A stretch of DNA of 64,000 nucleotides. Source: Rahnella bruchi (lineage in GTDB: Bacteria; Pseudomonadota; Gammaproteobacteria; Enterobacterales; Enterobacteriaceae). Under the pieces are notes generated by a model. That model did no database searches. It had not been told where the DNA came from and worked only from the letters and a program-made list of their open reading frames with translations. A program made the translations under genes and the position numbers. Each line of letters opens with the position of its first letter. The stretch's first letter is position 1. Below are positions 1 to 9,762 of the stretch, in pieces. Location: positions 62,001 through 126,000 of the forward strand of contig NZ_QZWI01000006.1 in the NCBI RefSeq assembly GCF_003614975.1. The letters run 5' to 3'.

Positions 1-141
1 CTGGAAGTCCGCGCCTCAAACGCCAAAGCCATTGCGCTCTATGAAAGCCTCGGTTTCAACGAACTCTCTGTCCGCCGCAATTACTATCCCGCCGCACAAG
101 GCCGTGAAGACGCGATTATGATGGCGCTGCCGCTGGGATAG
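1..141 (+). CDS. rimI: Ribosomal protein S18-alanine N-acetyltransferase, C-terminal end (partial)
   Basis: Only the last 46 codons are in the window; the start lies upstream. The reading frame contains the typical end of a GNAT acetyltransferase: an EVRASN strand, then ALYESLGF, where an asparagine and a tyrosine near the acetyl-CoA site are usual, and a final RNYYP segment. RimI acetylates the N-terminal alanine of ribosomal protein S18. In E. coli rimI is followed by yjjG and prfC; here prfC follows directly and yjjG is absent. The identification rests on the motif and on gene order, since most of the protein cannot be seen. Confidence 0.85.
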   Translation: MEVRASNAKAIALYESLGFNELSVRRNYYPAAQGREDAIMMALPLG

Positions 142-287
142 AGCACAAAAAAACCATTGATTGCCCATCCCGTCTAAATCAGTGAAAATAGCCGGCTATA
201 ACTTTTATTACCGCTTTGCCTGACGTCATCTTCTGACGTGATGTTAAATCCTATGCAGGGCGGACCAACCGCAGAAACGTGAAAAAC

Positions 288-1877
288 ATGTCTCCAAGTG
301 AATACGCCCTTGAAGTGGCCAAGCGCCGCACATTTGCCATCATCTCTCACCCGGATGCCGGTAAAACGACTATTACTGAAAAAGTTCTGTTATTCGGACA
401 GGCTATTCAGACCGCCGGTACGGTAAAAGGCCGTGGCTCCAGCCATCACGCCAAATCCGACTGGATGGAAATGGAAAAACAACGTGGTATCTCTATCACC
501 ACGTCTGTGATGCAGTTCCCCTACAAACAGTGTCTGGTTAACCTGCTCGACACTCCGGGACACGAAGACTTCTCCGAAGATACTTACCGTACCCTGACCG
601 CAGTTGACTGCTGTCTGATGGTGATCGACGCCGCAAAAGGTGTCGAAGATCGTACGCGTAAGCTGATGGAAGTTACCCGTCTGCGTGATACGCCGATCCT
701 GACTTTCATGAACAAACTCGACCGTGACATCCGCGACCCGATGGAAGTCATGGACGAAGTGGAGCGCGAGCTGAAAATAGCCTGTTCTCCGATTACCTGG
801 CCGATCGGCTGCGGTAAATTGTTCAAAGGGGTTTACCACCTTTATAAAGACGAAGTGTATCTGTACCAGACCGGTAAAGGTCACACCATTCAGGAAGTTC
901 GCGTGGTGAAGGGGCTGGATAATCCGGAGCTCGACACTGCTGTCGGCGAAGATCTGGCCGCGCAATTGCGTGATGAACTGGAACTGGTGCAAGGTGCATC
1001 ACACGAATTCGATCATGAAGCTTTCCTGCAGGGCGAACTGACGCCGGTGTTCTTCGGTACCGCTTTGGGCAACTTTGGTGTCGACCACATGCTGGACGGT
1101 CTGATGGACTGGGCGCCTGCGCCGATGCCACGTAAAACCGACCTGCGTGAAGTGAAAGCCGACGATGAGAAATTCACCGGCTTCGTGTTTAAAATTCAGG
1201 CCAACATGGACCCGAAACACCGTGACCGCGTGGCGTTCATGCGTGTGGTGTCCGGTAAATATGAAAAAGGCATGAAACTGCGCCAGGTACGTACCGGTAA
1301 AGATGTGGTGATCTCTGACGCACTGACCTTTATGGCCGGTGACCGTTCCCACGTTGAAGAAGCGTATCCGGGCGATATCATCGGTCTTCACAACCACGGT
1401 ACGATTCAGATTGGCGACACCTTTACTCAGGGTGAGAACATGAAGTTCACCGGCATTCCTAACTTTGCCCCTGAACTGTTCCGTCGCATTCGCCTGCGTG
1501 ATCCGCTGAAACAGAAACAGCTGCTGAAAGGTCTGGTACAGCTTTCAGAAGAAGGCGCGGTACAGGTCTTCCGTCCAATCTCAAACAACGATTTGATCGT
1601 TGGTGCGGTAGGTGTGCTGCAGTTTGAAGTGGTGGTGGCGCGTCTGAAAAGCGAATATAACGTCGAAGCGATTTACGAATCTGTGAACGTCTCGACCGCC
1701 CGTTGGGTGGAATGCAGCGACGTGAAGAAATTCGAAGAATTTAAGCGTAAGAATGAAACCAACCTGGCGCTTGATGGCGGTGATAATCTGGCTTACATCG
1801 CTCCGACCATGGTGAACCTGAATCTGGCTTCAGAGCGTTATCCTGAAGTGAAATTCCGCAAAACCCGCGAACATTAA
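288..1877 (+). CDS. prfC: Peptide chain release factor 3 (RF3)
   Basis: This is a translational GTPase that removes RF1 and RF2 from the ribosome after peptide release. The product is 529 aa and nearly identical to E. coli RF3 throughout. The G domain shows the P-loop HPDAGKTT near residues 21-28, DTPGHEDF (G3) and NKLDRD (G4), followed by the EF-Tu-like beta-barrel and the RF3-specific C-terminal domain. A GTG at 279 would add three residues, but the ATG at 288 gives the family's usual length and N-terminus ([14 protein letters not shown]). Neither start has a strong ribosome-binding site. The gene stands alone and ends at a strong terminator. Confidence 0.97.
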   Translation: MSPSEYALEVAKRRTFAIISHPDAGKTTITEKVLLFGQAIQTAGTVKGRGSSHHAKSDWMEMEKQRGISITTSVMQFPYKQCLVNLLDTPGHEDFSEDTYRTLTAVDCCLMVIDAAKGVEDRTRKLMEVTRLRDTPILTFMNKLDRDIRDPMEVMDEVERELKIACSPITWPIGCGKLFKGVYHLYKDEVYLYQTGKGHTIQEVRVVKGLDNPELDTAVGEDLAAQLRDELELVQGASHEFDHEAFLQGELTPVFFGTALGNFGVDHMLDGLMDWAPAPMPRKTDLREVKADDEKFTGFVFKIQANMDPKHRDRVAFMRVVSGKYEKGMKLRQVRTGKDVVISDALTFMAGDRSHVEEAYPGDIIGLHNHGTIQIGDTFTQGENMKFTGIPNFAPELFRRIRLRDPLKQKQLLKGLVQLSEEGAVQVFRPISNNDLIVGAVGVLQFEVVVARLKSEYNVEAIYESVNVSTARWVECSDVKKFEEFKRKNETNLALDGGDNLAYIAPTMVNLNLASERYPEVKFRKTREH

Positions 1878-1904
1878 TTTTCGTATCATCCGGTTTTGAA
1901 ACAG

Positions 1905-1933
1905 AAAGACGGCAAGTATGCCGTCTTTTTTTT
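1905..1933 (+). terminator. Rho-independent terminator of prfC
   Basis: A perfect 10-bp stem (AAAGACGGCA paired with TGCCGTCTTT, loop AGTA) is followed by a run of T. It begins 28 bases after the prfC stop codon. Confidence 0.9.
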
Positions 1934-2310
1934 CGCCATTTTCCCGCGGAAAGGTATTTACCCCGCATTTCTACCTGCTCGTTTTATCATCGTTTTGCCC
2001 GAAAAATGGGCACGAAACCTCTCAAATCCTAAGACTTGTCTGCATTAGGTGTCGTATTCGACGATCTTCCTACACATCTGAACATTCTTGACTATATTAA
2101 ATGTGTGTTCAGGAAACGGCGGCTTAAAGCACTGCTTTGAAGTCACGTAACAGAGAGTTATATCGTGTGGCGATTAATAGCCAGAATAAAACGATGTACT
2201 CTGCTACATGGAAAGTAAAAACAGCAGCAATACAATTTGTTAGAAGGCGTCACCAAGAATGTGACGTGAAGAGTCGTAATCAAGGCTCATAAACCGAAAG
2301 GAAGAAATCG
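1934..2310 (+). promoter_or_regulatory. osmY upstream region with long leader
   Basis: No gene is seen in these 377 bases. A possible stationary-phase (sigma-S type) -10 element CTATATT lies at 2092-2098, about 210 bases before the osmY ATG, so the transcript would have a long leader. The leader carries a small hairpin, CGTCAC/GTGACG, at 2248-2266 with a 7-base loop. The ribosome-binding site AAAGGAAGAAA directly precedes the ATG. The promoter call is inference from one hexamer and from knowledge that osmY is sigma-S and osmotically controlled in E. coli. Confidence 0.4.
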
Positions 2311-2904
2311 ATGAAAAATTCTAAATTTGCCTATTCAATGATGGCCGTAGTACTGGGTACCGCACTGATGAGCGGCAGCGCTCTGGCGGCAACGACGACT
2401 ACAGATAGCGCAGGTGCAAAAATCGATAGTTCCATGAAGAAAGTTGATAACTACATGGGCGACAGCGCCATCACAGCGAAAGTAAAAAGTGCACTGGTGG
2501 ATGATAAAGCCATCAAAAGCAGCGACATTTCTGTCACCACCAATGCAGGTGTGGTAACGCTGAGCGGCTTCGTCGGCTCACAGGCTGAAGCAGAACAAGC
2601 TGTTGCCGCAGCGACCAAAGTTGAAGGTGTGAAATCTGTTAGTGACAAACTGCACACTAAAGACAGCAAAGATCAAAGCGTGAAAGGCTATGCGGGCGAC
2701 AGTGCCACCACTGCCTCTGTGAAAGCCAAACTGCTGGCTGATGACATCGTCCCTTCACGTAATGTGAAAGTTGAAACCACCGACGGTGTGGTACAGCTCT
2801 CCGGTGCAGTGAAAGATCAGGCACAGTCTGACCGTGCTGAAAGCGTTGCGAAAACCGTTGATGGCGTGAAAAGCGTCAAAAATGACCTGAAAGTCGCACC
2901 GTAA
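2311..2904 (+). CDS. osmY: Periplasmic osmotically inducible protein OsmY (two BON domains)
   Basis: The product is 197 aa, close to the 201 aa of E. coli OsmY. Residues 1-26 are a Sec signal peptide ending SGSALA. Two BON domains follow, at about residues 53-110 ([13 protein letters not shown]) and 132-190 ([13 protein letters not shown]), each with the conserved GVVTLSG or GVVQLSG strand. OsmY is a periplasmic protein made under osmotic stress and in stationary phase and has been linked to chaperone-like activity toward outer-membrane and secreted proteins. The second BON domain and C-terminus are almost unchanged from E. coli. It forms a single-gene unit with a hairpin behind it. Confidence 0.95.
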   Translation: MKNSKFAYSMMAVVLGTALMSGSALAATTTTDSAGAKIDSSMKKVDNYMGDSAITAKVKSALVDDKAIKSSDISVTTNAGVVTLSGFVGSQAEAEQAVAAATKVEGVKSVSDKLHTKDSKDQSVKGYAGDSATTASVKAKLLADDIVPSRNVKVETTDGVVQLSGAVKDQAQSDRAESVAKTVDGVKSVKNDLKVAP

Positions 2905-2929
2905 GGATTTTCTGCCAGACCTGTTGTAA

Positions 2930-2964
2930 AAGGTGCCCTCCCCAGGGTGGGCGCCTCATCTTTT
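2930..2964 (+). terminator. Probable terminator of osmY
   Basis: AGGTGCCCTCC pairs with GGTGGGCGCCT (one mismatch and G-T pairs), followed by CATCTTTT. The stem is GC-rich but the T tract is interrupted. Confidence 0.55.
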
Positions 2965-3223
2965 GAATAACGCATAACTATATTTGTGTTGCCCGCTGAG
3001 TATTCGGGATGGATAAGATTTGCCTGATTTCGGAAAAAATATCGTGGCTGAAGCTCTAACACTTTAATTTTTCGACTACCTTTATTATGTACGCAGTTTT
3101 TGTTCCCGGCATATGGCCGGTAGATAAAGTGTCAGAAAGGCAGATGTTTCACAGTGAGTCCGGCCCGAAGCGGGGCACCACCTTTTAAACTGGCAAAGTG
3201 AAAATAGGGTAAAGGAGAAGCTT

Positions 3224-3385
3224 ATGTTTCGTTGGGGCATTATTTTTCTAATCATCGCGTTAATCGCGGCGGCTCTCGGTTTCGGTGGTTTGGCGGGTAC
3301 AGCTGCCTGGGCTGCAAAAATCGTCTTCGTAGTCGGTATCATTCTGTTCCTGGTCAGCCTGTTTACAGGTCGTAAACGACTCTGA
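3224..3385 (+). CDS. ytjA: Small inner-membrane protein YtjA (DUF1328)
   Basis: This is a 53-aa protein, differing from E. coli YtjA at only a few positions. It begins [20 protein letters not shown], contains [15 protein letters not shown] and ends in a basic GRKRL tail, giving two short hydrophobic segments at about residues 5-22 and 28-47. It starts at ATG 3224 after the ribosome-binding site AAAGGAGAAG. The function is unknown; the family consists of tiny membrane proteins. The gene follows osmY as in E. coli and ends at a strong terminator. Confidence 0.93.
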   Translation: MFRWGIIFLIIALIAAALGFGGLAGTAAWAAKIVFVVGIILFLVSLFTGRKRL

Positions 3386-3427
3386 CCGCATCAATGATTT
3401 GATGCCATAACGTGTTAATTAATGACA

Positions 3428-3459
3428 TCGCCCCCTTCAGTGAAGGGGGCGATTCTTTT
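3428..3459 (+). terminator. Rho-independent terminator of ytjA
   Basis: TCGCCCCCTTCA pairs with TGAAGGGGGCGA, followed by TTCTTTT. The stem is perfect and very GC-rich. Confidence 0.9.
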
Positions 3460-3609
3460 ATGTGCACAATCTGGCCGTTTACAGGACGTAACGATTTTAT
3501 CCCCGAAATTCGGCAAGAATTTCACGCAAATCGGTAAGACGAGGTATGCTCAGAAATGAAGGCCGCTGAGTGAGGCCATTTGTGATGCCGATTTTGTGAG
3601 GATAGCCCG

Positions 3610-4839
3610 TTGGGATACAGAATACCTGTCACGCTGGGGAACATAGAACCCCTGGCGTATAAACCGTATACACCTGGCAAAATAGCACTGGTGTGCGAAG
3701 GCGGTGGACAGCGGGGCATTTTTACAGCCGGTGTGCTGGATGAGTTTCAGCGCGCACGCTTCAATCCCTTCGATTTATATCTGGGCACGTCTGCCGGCGC
3801 ACAAAATCTCTCTGCTTTTGTCTGCGGACAACCCGGTTACGCCAGAAGAGTTATCACCCGCTATACCACCAGCCCTGATTTTTTCAATCCTCTGCGTTTT
3901 GTGCGCGGCGGTCATCTTATCGATCTCGACTGGCTGGTCGACGAAACCGCAAAAAATATGCCGCTGTCGATGGAAACCGCTGAAAAGCTTTTGATCGATG
4001 GCCGAGAATTCCTGATGTGCGCCTGCCGCAGTGATGATTACACGGCCAGTTACTTCGCCCCGACGCGTGAAAACTGGCTGCCGGTGATCAAAGCTTCCAG
4101 CGCCATTCCGGGGTTTTACCGCATGGGCGTCGATCTTGATGGCGTGAGTTATCAGGACGGCGGCATCAGCGATGCGATCCCGGTTGAAGAAGCCTATCGC
4201 CGTGGCGCAGATACGATTGTGGTGATCCGCACCGTTCCCTCGGCGATGTTCTATACGCCGCAGTGGATGAAACGCATGGAGCAGTGGCTGAGCGAAAGCA
4301 GCCTGCAACAGTTGGTGCGCATGATGCAGCATCACGAAGAAAGCTATCACCGCATCCAGCAGTTCATTGAGAATCCGCCGGATGATGTGCGTATTTTTGA
4401 AATTTTCCCGCCGAAACCTTTAGCCAGCCATGCGCTGGGCAGCCGTCTGCCTGCGCTGAATCAGGATTATCATCTTGGTCGTCGCTGCGGGCGCTATTTC
4501 CTGTCAGCTGCGGCGCACTGGCTGTTGCCGCGTGAAAATGAGCGACCTTATCCGCAGATTGAACCGCGTGTGACCCGCCGCCCTCAGCGGATTGTGGTAC
4601 CGCAGGACGAACCTGAGAATGTGACTCCGCTGGCCGCCTCGACCAGCACGGTCGAACAAATCATTTTGGATCCCGCCGTGCTGACGGACATGGTCGCCGA
4701 CGGTGGCGTGGTGCGTCCGGCGGCGTTTAAAGACAACGTGGTTCATGACCCGCAACCAAAACGCGTGACGTCTGATATGCCACCGGTAGAAAACGGTGCG
4801 TCAGAAAGCTATCCCGCCAGCGAGGGCGATAAGTTGTGA
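3610..4839 (+). CDS. yjjU: Patatin-like phospholipase family protein YjjU
   Basis: The product is a 409-aa patatin-fold hydrolase. It carries the oxyanion-hole loop CEGGGQRGIF (about residues 29-38), the nucleophile elbow GTSAG with Ser61, and the DGG motif of the catalytic aspartate (YQDGGISDAIP). The substrate is not established. The start is TTG 3610: it gives MGYRIPVTLGNI, which aligns with the E. coli N-terminus MGQRIPVTLGNI, and a GAGGA ribosome-binding site lies ten bases upstream. The C-terminal 60-70 residues are Pro/Val-rich and more variable than the catalytic part. Its stop overlaps the yjjV start by four bases, indicating translational coupling. Confidence 0.92.
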   Translation: MGYRIPVTLGNIEPLAYKPYTPGKIALVCEGGGQRGIFTAGVLDEFQRARFNPFDLYLGTSAGAQNLSAFVCGQPGYARRVITRYTTSPDFFNPLRFVRGGHLIDLDWLVDETAKNMPLSMETAEKLLIDGREFLMCACRSDDYTASYFAPTRENWLPVIKASSAIPGFYRMGVDLDGVSYQDGGISDAIPVEEAYRRGADTIVVIRTVPSAMFYTPQWMKRMEQWLSESSLQQLVRMMQHHEESYHRIQQFIENPPDDVRIFEIFPPKPLASHALGSRLPALNQDYHLGRRCGRYFLSAAAHWLLPRENERPYPQIEPRVTRRPQRIVVPQDEPENVTPLAASTSTVEQIILDPAVLTDMVADGGVVRPAAFKDNVVHDPQPKRVTSDMPPVENGASESYPASEGDKL

Positions 4840-5621
4840 GTCACATCTTCGTCGATACGCACTGTCATTTCGATTTTCCGCCTTTTACTGGCACGGAAGC
4901 TGAAAGCCTGCGTCTTGCCGCAGATGCAGGTGTCCGGCAGATTATCGTTCCGTCGGTCACGTCAGATCGTTTTCGTGACGTTCTTTCGCTGGCAAAAAAA
5001 TTCCCGCAGCTGCACGCCGCGCTGGGTTTGCATCCTCTTTATATCGCAGATCATAAAGACAGCTGCATCGAATTACTGGATTCGCTGCTCAGCCACCGGG
5101 ATCCCCATCTGGTCGCGGTCGGAGAAATCGGGCTGGATTTATACATGGAAGCGCCGCAATTTGAGCAGCAACAACGGCTGCTGAAAGCGCAGTTCGCACT
5201 GGCAAAGCGTGAAAATTTGCCGGTCATTTTGCATTCCCGGCGCAGTCACGATCAGCTGGCGGCAATGTTACGTCAGGCAAAATTGCCTGCAACCGGTGTG
5301 GTACACGGTTTTGCCGGTAGTCTTTCACAGGCGCAGGCGTTCATTAAACTGGGTTTTGCGATAGGCGTGGGCGGCACTATCAGCTATGAACGTGCGCAGA
5401 AAACCCGTCAGGTGATGGCGCAATTACCGCTTTCTTCCTTGCTGCTGGAAACCGATGCGCCGGATATGCCATTGCAGGGTTTTCAGGGGCAGGCTAATCG
5501 TCCGGAGCGTGCGGTTAACGTGTTCGACATATTGTGCAGCCTGCGCAGCGAAACCCCAGGGCAGATTGCGGATGCATTGCTCGAAAATACCCGCCGTATC
5601 TTCAATTTATCTGCTTTGTGA
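4836..5621 (+). CDS. yjjV: TatD-family metal-dependent hydrolase YjjV
   Basis: The product is a 261-aa TIM-barrel metallohydrolase of the TatD/YcfH family. Visible metal-binding motifs are DTHCHFD near the N-terminus, GEIGLD, the middle histidines (ILHSRRSHD, GVVHGFAG) and the late aspartate LLLETDAPDMP. Family members are putative metal-dependent deoxyribonucleases; the physiological substrate is unknown. It starts with GTG at 4836 inside the yjjU stop (GTGA overlap), so the two are co-translated. E. coli has yjjW and yjjI next; here they are missing and the deo control region follows. Confidence 0.92.
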   Translation: MSHIFVDTHCHFDFPPFTGTEAESLRLAADAGVRQIIVPSVTSDRFRDVLSLAKKFPQLHAALGLHPLYIADHKDSCIELLDSLLSHRDPHLVAVGEIGLDLYMEAPQFEQQQRLLKAQFALAKRENLPVILHSRRSHDQLAAMLRQAKLPATGVVHGFAGSLSQAQAFIKLGFAIGVGGTISYERAQKTRQVMAQLPLSSLLLETDAPDMPLQGFQGQANRPERAVNVFDILCSLRSETPGQIADALLENTRRIFNLSAL

Positions 5622-5710
5622 TCTCTCTTTCTTGCCTTTTTGTGATTTAAGTAACATTCAATTTCTCCTTGCATGCTCTTTTCATGAAGGCTTTTTTCAG
5701 TAAGTGTAAT

Positions 5711-5745
5711 TTATGTTCTCTTTAAAATGTTATTATTATAACATT
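5711..5745 (+). promoter_or_regulatory. Candidate deoP1 promoter with DeoR-type operator
   Basis: A perfect inverted repeat AATGTTAT-TATT-ATAACATT occupies 5726-5745. Its 16-bp core, TGTTATTATTATAACA, matches the E. coli DeoR operator TGTTAGAATTCTAACA in both outer half-sites and in spacing. A -10-like TATTAT (5734-5739) lies inside it, so a bound repressor would cover the promoter; the -35 (TTATGT, 5711-5716) is weak. This corresponds in position and design to E. coli deoP1. Confidence 0.7.
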
Positions 5746-5853
5746 GCTCGCAAGATTGCCGGTCGGTGATCGCTGTATATCCGTGCGCACTCCGTTTGTC
5801 ATGATTCGGGTATACACTCTTATCTGGACCAAATACTGAGCATAACGCCAGTG

Positions 5854-5875
5854 AAGTGTGATTCGGATCTCATTT
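5854..5875 (+). promoter_or_regulatory. CRP site, upstream (deoP2)
   Basis: This 22-bp site agrees with the CRP consensus at most positions, including a complete TGTGA half and GATC at the other side. Its centre is at 5864.5, 52 bp from the second CRP site. Confidence 0.75.
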
Positions 5876-5880
5876 CACTA

Positions 5881-5892
5881 AGCAACGTTGCA
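5881..5892 (+). promoter_or_regulatory. CytR-like operator between the CRP sites
   Basis: GCAACGTTGC (5882-5891) joins two octamer-like halves of the CytR type (AAGCAAC and GTTGCAA). It lies between the two CRP sites, where CytR binds in E. coli deoP2. The half-sites abut without the usual 2-3 base gap, so the match is good but not exact. Confidence 0.55.
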
Positions 5893-5905
5893 AACGGTTT
5901 TCATT

Positions 5906-5958
5906 TTGTGTGAAATACTGCACACAGGAACCTGATGTGACGTGTTCAAATAGTCACA
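5906..5958 (+). promoter_or_regulatory. CRP site, downstream, and candidate deoP2 start region
   Basis: TGTGA-N6-GCACA at 5909-5924 is a CRP site with one mismatch, centred at 5916.5. If it sits near -41 as in E. coli deoP2, transcription would begin near 5958, with CAAATA around 5947-5952 as a weak -10. The deoC leader would then be about 210 bases. Confidence 0.6.
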
Positions 5959-6160
5959 ACGAATTGGCGTTAGCCAATCAAAGCGCGGTGAGAAGGATCT
6001 CAGTTGCCGCGTAAGCCACGACACGCCGCTTACGCACGCTATCTTCAAGGAACCAAGTCCGCTCGCCAACCGTGCAGAATTCATTACCCGTCGATATCCG
6101 TCGGAGCGAATTCATGACTGTATGCTCAGTTCTGGCCGGTCGCTGGAATTGAAAATTGTT
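5959..6160 (+). other. Long structured deo leader
   Basis: Between the inferred deoP2 start and the deoC ribosome-binding site there is no gene. Two clean hairpins are visible: ATTGGC-GTTA-GCCAAT at 5963-5978 and GCGTAAGC/GCTTACGC at 6009-6035 (11-base loop). Neither is followed by a T run. Confidence 0.5.
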
Positions 6161-6170
6161 GGAGAGTTAT

Positions 6171-6950
6171 ATGACCGATTTAACCGCCGCAGCACAACGT
6201 GCGCTGAACCTGATGGATTTAACTACCCTGAACGAAGACGACACCGATGCAAAAGTGATCGCGCTTTGTCACCAGGCGAAAAGCCCGGCAGGTAACACCG
6301 CTGCTGTCTGTATTTATCCTCGTTTTATTCCTGTTGCCCGCAAAACTCTGCGCGAGCAAGGCACGCCTGATATCCGTATTGCAACGGTGACTAACTTCCC
6401 GCACGGCAACGATGATCTTGAGATTGCACTGGCAGAAACCCGTGCAGCGATTGCTTATGGTGCCGATGAAGTTGACGTGGTATTCCCTTACCGCGCGCTG
6501 ATGGCCGGTAACGAGCAAGTCGGTTTTGAGATGGTTAAACAGTGCAAAGAAGCCTGTGCGGCCGCCAACGTCCTGCTGAAAGTCATCATCGAAACCGGTG
6601 AACTCAAGCAAGATGCGCTGATCCGCAAAGCCTCTGAAATCGCCATCAAAGCGGGCGCGGACTTCATCAAAACCTCTACCGGTAAAGTGCCTGAAAACGC
6701 CACTTTGCACAGCGCTGAGCTGATGATAAGCGTGATTGCCGAGATGGGCGTAGGAAAAACCGTCGGTTTCAAACCGGCCGGTGGTGTGAAAACCGCTGAA
6801 GATGCCGCGCAATATCTGGCACTGGCTGACCGCCTGCTGGGCCGCGAATGGGCTGACGCACGTCACTTCCGTTTCGGTGCTTCCAGCCTGCTGGCAAGCC
6901 TGCTGACCACATTGGGTCACGCTGGCCAGAAAGCCACCAGCAGCTACTAA
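6171..6950 (+). CDS. deoC: Deoxyribose-phosphate aldolase
   Basis: This class I aldolase cleaves 2-deoxyribose 5-phosphate to glyceraldehyde 3-phosphate and acetaldehyde, the last step of deoxynucleoside catabolism. The product is 259 aa, the same length as E. coli DeoC. The Schiff-base lysine is Lys167 in [10 protein letters not shown]; the phosphate-binding GFKPAGG motif is also present. The ATG at 6171 follows the ribosome-binding site GGAGAG and restores the E. coli N-terminus MTDL; an upstream in-frame ATG at 6156 lies before that site and is not used. First gene of the deo operon. Confidence 0.97.
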   Translation: MTDLTAAAQRALNLMDLTTLNEDDTDAKVIALCHQAKSPAGNTAAVCIYPRFIPVARKTLREQGTPDIRIATVTNFPHGNDDLEIALAETRAAIAYGADEVDVVFPYRALMAGNEQVGFEMVKQCKEACAAANVLLKVIIETGELKQDALIRKASEIAIKAGADFIKTSTGKVPENATLHSAELMISVIAEMGVGKTVGFKPAGGVKTAEDAAQYLALADRLLGREWADARHFRFGASSLLASLLTTLGHAGQKATSSY

Positions 6951-7038
6951 TCACTGTTGTTATGCCGATGCCGTGGCGCTTTTACAGCGTCCGGTATTGG
7001 CGTTCACATTTAGCGTTCAGCTCAGGCAGGGGGATACC

Positions 7039-8367
7039 TTGTTTCTCGCACAAGAAATTATTCGTAAAAAACGTGACGGTCAGCCTTTAAGCGACGAAGA
7101 AATTCGTTTCTTTATTAACGGTATTCGTGACAGCCAGGTTTCTGAAGGACAAATTGCCGCACTGGCAATGACTATCTATTTCAACGACATGACCATGAAA
7201 GAACGTGTTTCGCTGACCATGGCGATGCGTGATTCAGGGACTGTGCTCGACTGGAAAAGCCTCAACCTGAACGGCCCGATCGTCGATAAACATTCGACCG
7301 GCGGCGTGGGTGACGTGACTTCCCTGATGCTTGGCCCGATGGTGGCGGCGTGCGGCGGTTATGTGCCGATGATTTCAGGCCGTGGTCTCGGTCATACCGG
7401 CGGTACGCTCGATAAACTCGAAGCGATCCCTGGCTTTGATATTTTCCCGGATGACAGCCGTTTTCGCAGCATCATTCAGGATGTCGGCGTGGCGATTATC
7501 GGCCAGACCAGTTCACTGGCACCGGCGGATAAACGCTTCTATGCCACACGCGATATCACCGCAACCGTTGATTCTATTCCACTGATCACCGCCTCGATTC
7601 TCGCCAAGAAACTTGCCGAAGGTCTGGATGCGCTGGTGATGGACGTTAAAGTTGGTTCCGGCGCATTTATGCCCACTTATCAGCTGTCAGAAGATCTGGC
7701 GCAGGCGATTGTCGATGTGGCGAATGGCGCGGGGTGCAAAACCACGGCGCTGCTGACCGACATGAATCAGGTGCTGGCATCGAGTGCCGGTAATGCCGTT
7801 GAAGTCCGCGAAGCCGTGCGCTTCCTGACCGGTGAATACCGCAATCCTCGTCTGCTGGAAGTCACGATGGCGCTGTGCGTTGAAATGCTGTTGTCCGGCG
7901 GACTGGCTAAAGACGACGCCGAAGCCCGCAGCAAATTGCAGGCAGTGCTGGATAACGGTAAAGCCGCCGAAGTCTTTGGTCGCATGATTGCCGCGCAAAA
8001 AGGCCCGACCGATTTCATCGAGAATTACGATAATTACCTACAACAGGCCACGCTGAGCAAACCGGTTTACGCCGAAACTAACGGCATTGTCAGCGCGATG
8101 GATACCCGCGCGCTCGGCATGGCGGTGGTTTCACTGGGTGGCGGTCGTCGCCGTGCCAGCGATGCTATCGATTACAGCGTCGGTCTGACCCATATGGCGC
8201 AACTTGGCCAGCAGGTGGATACCCGTCAACCACTGGCGATGATCCATGCGAACAGTGAAGCGGCCTGGCAACAGGCAGCGCAGGAAGTGCGGGCGGCCAT
8301 TGTCCTGAGTGACAAAGCGCCGGAAAGCACGCCGGTGGTATATCGCCGGATCAGCGGCAAAGCTTGA
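7039..8367 (+). CDS. deoA: Thymidine phosphorylase
   Basis: The enzyme phosphorolyses thymidine and deoxyuridine to the base and deoxyribose 1-phosphate. The product is 442 aa (E. coli 440). The pyrimidine-nucleoside-phosphorylase signature [16 protein letters not shown] is present, as are KHSTGGVGD for phosphate binding and a C-terminal domain ending [12 protein letters not shown]. The start chosen is TTG 7039 ([11 protein letters not shown], as in E. coli), seven bases after AGGGGG; the longer open frame back to 6973 has no family support. It lies 88 bases after deoC in the same operon. Confidence 0.95.
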   Translation: MFLAQEIIRKKRDGQPLSDEEIRFFINGIRDSQVSEGQIAALAMTIYFNDMTMKERVSLTMAMRDSGTVLDWKSLNLNGPIVDKHSTGGVGDVTSLMLGPMVAACGGYVPMISGRGLGHTGGTLDKLEAIPGFDIFPDDSRFRSIIQDVGVAIIGQTSSLAPADKRFYATRDITATVDSIPLITASILAKKLAEGLDALVMDVKVGSGAFMPTYQLSEDLAQAIVDVANGAGCKTTALLTDMNQVLASSAGNAVEVREAVRFLTGEYRNPRLLEVTMALCVEMLLSGGLAKDDAEARSKLQAVLDNGKAAEVFGRMIAAQKGPTDFIENYDNYLQQATLSKPVYAETNGIVSAMDTRALGMAVVSLGGGRRRASDAIDYSVGLTHMAQLGQQVDTRQPLAMIHANSEAAWQQAAQEVRAAIVLSDKAPESTPVVYRRISGKA

Positions 8368-8455
8368 TTTCAGGCTAAATCGCCCCCATTTAAGAGTGAT
8401 CAGGTGCGCGGCAGTTCCGCGTGACCCAATGCGTAACCATTCGCAGGAGAGCAAA

Positions 8456-9679
8456 ATGAAACGTACATTTATCATGGTGTTAGACTCATTCGGTATCGGT
8501 GCCAGTGAAGATGCCGAGCGCTTTGGCGATGCCGGTTCTGACACATTGGGCCATATCGCGGCTGCCTGTGCGCGTGGCGATGCAGACAAAGGCCGCAAAG
8601 GTCCTCTGAATCTGCCTAACCTGACCCGTCTTGGGCTGGCGAAAGCCGCAGAAGAATCTACCGGTAAAATTCCTGACGGCATGGACGGTAATTCTGAAAT
8701 TACCGGTGCCTATGCTTATGCCAGCGAACTTTCATCCGGTAAAGACACCCCGTCAGGTCACTGGGAAATTGCCGGTGTGCCTGTGCTTTTCGACTGGGGT
8801 TATTTCAGCGATACCACTAACAGCTTCCCGCAGGAACTGCTGGATAAGCTGGTTGAGCGCGCCAATTTACCGGGCTATCTCGGTAACTGCCATTCTTCCG
8901 GTACCGTGGTGCTGGACGATTTGGGCGAAGAGCACATGAAAACCGGCAAGCCGATTTTCTACACTTCTGCTGACTCCGTCTTCCAGATTGCCTGTCACGA
9001 AGAAACCTTCGGCCTCGATCGCCTGTACGAACTGTGTGAAATCGCACGTGAAGAACTGACCGAGGGCGGCTACAACATTGGCCGCGTGATTGCCCGTCCG
9101 TTCATCGGCGACAAAGCTGGCAACTTCGAGCGTACCGGTAACCGTCACGACTTAGCGGTTGAACCACCAGCACCGACCATTCTGAAAAAACTGGTTGATG
9201 AGAAAGACGGCCACGTGGTGTCTGTCGGTAAAATCGCCGATATCTACGCGCAGGTTGGCATCACTAAGAAAGTGAAAGCCACCGGTCTGGATGCGTTGTT
9301 TGATGCGACCATCAAAGAAATGAAAGATGCGGGTGACAAGACGATTGTCTTCACCAACTTTGTTGATTTCGACTCCTCTTACGGCCACCGCCGTGATGTG
9401 CCGGGCTACGCTGCCGCACTGGAGTTGTTCGACCGCCGTATGCCGGAACTGCTGGATCTGGTGAAAGAAGATGACATCATTATCTTCACCGCTGATCACG
9501 GTTGCGACCCTACATGGCGCGGCACTGATCATACTCGTGAGCATATCCCGGTATTAATCTATGGCCCGAAAGTGAAACCTGGCTCATTAGGCCACCGTGA
9601 GACTTTCGCGGACATCGGCCAGACCGTCGCCAAATACTTCGATTTGTCGCCGATGGACTACGGTAAGTCGATGCTATAA
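8456..9679 (+). CDS. deoB: Phosphopentomutase
   Basis: This Mn-dependent mutase of the alkaline-phosphatase superfamily converts (deoxy)ribose 1-phosphate to the 5-phosphate, feeding DeoC. The product is 407 aa, exactly the E. coli length. Metal and active-site motifs are [12 protein letters not shown] at the N-terminus, DTPSGHWE with the phosphorylated threonine, and [20 protein letters not shown] near the C-terminus. ATG 8456 follows the ribosome-binding site CAGGAGAG; the open frame extends upstream into deoA but that part has no homology. A terminator separates it from deoD. Confidence 0.96.
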   Translation: MKRTFIMVLDSFGIGASEDAERFGDAGSDTLGHIAAACARGDADKGRKGPLNLPNLTRLGLAKAAEESTGKIPDGMDGNSEITGAYAYASELSSGKDTPSGHWEIAGVPVLFDWGYFSDTTNSFPQELLDKLVERANLPGYLGNCHSSGTVVLDDLGEEHMKTGKPIFYTSADSVFQIACHEETFGLDRLYELCEIAREELTEGGYNIGRVIARPFIGDKAGNFERTGNRHDLAVEPPAPTILKKLVDEKDGHVVSVGKIADIYAQVGITKKVKATGLDALFDATIKEMKDAGDKTIVFTNFVDFDSSYGHRRDVPGYAAALELFDRRMPELLDLVKEDDIIIFTADHGCDPTWRGTDHTREHIPVLIYGPKVKPGSLGHRETFADIGQTVAKYFDLSPMDYGKSML

Positions 9680-9689
9680 CGCTTTGCAT

Positions 9690-9723
9690 ACGCGGCCAGT
9701 CACTGATACTGGCCGCGTTTTTT
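9690..9723 (+). terminator. Intrinsic terminator between deoB and deoD
   Basis: A perfect 11-bp stem (ACGCGGCCAGT / ACTGGCCGCGT, 7-base loop) is followed by six T. It begins 11 bases after deoB and ends 39 bases before deoD, so it would reduce read-through within the operon. Confidence 0.85.
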
Positions 9724-9762
9724 ATGATGAATATGACACCTCGCTGATTAAGGAATAAGAAG

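Noticed and set aside
390-992. 200-codon minus-strand frame inside prfC
   Set aside because: Antisense to a highly conserved gene, with no ribosome-binding site and no protein family features.
5963-6035. Possible riboswitch in the deo leader
   Set aside because: Two simple hairpins are present but no known riboswitch core or terminator/anti-terminator pair can be seen.
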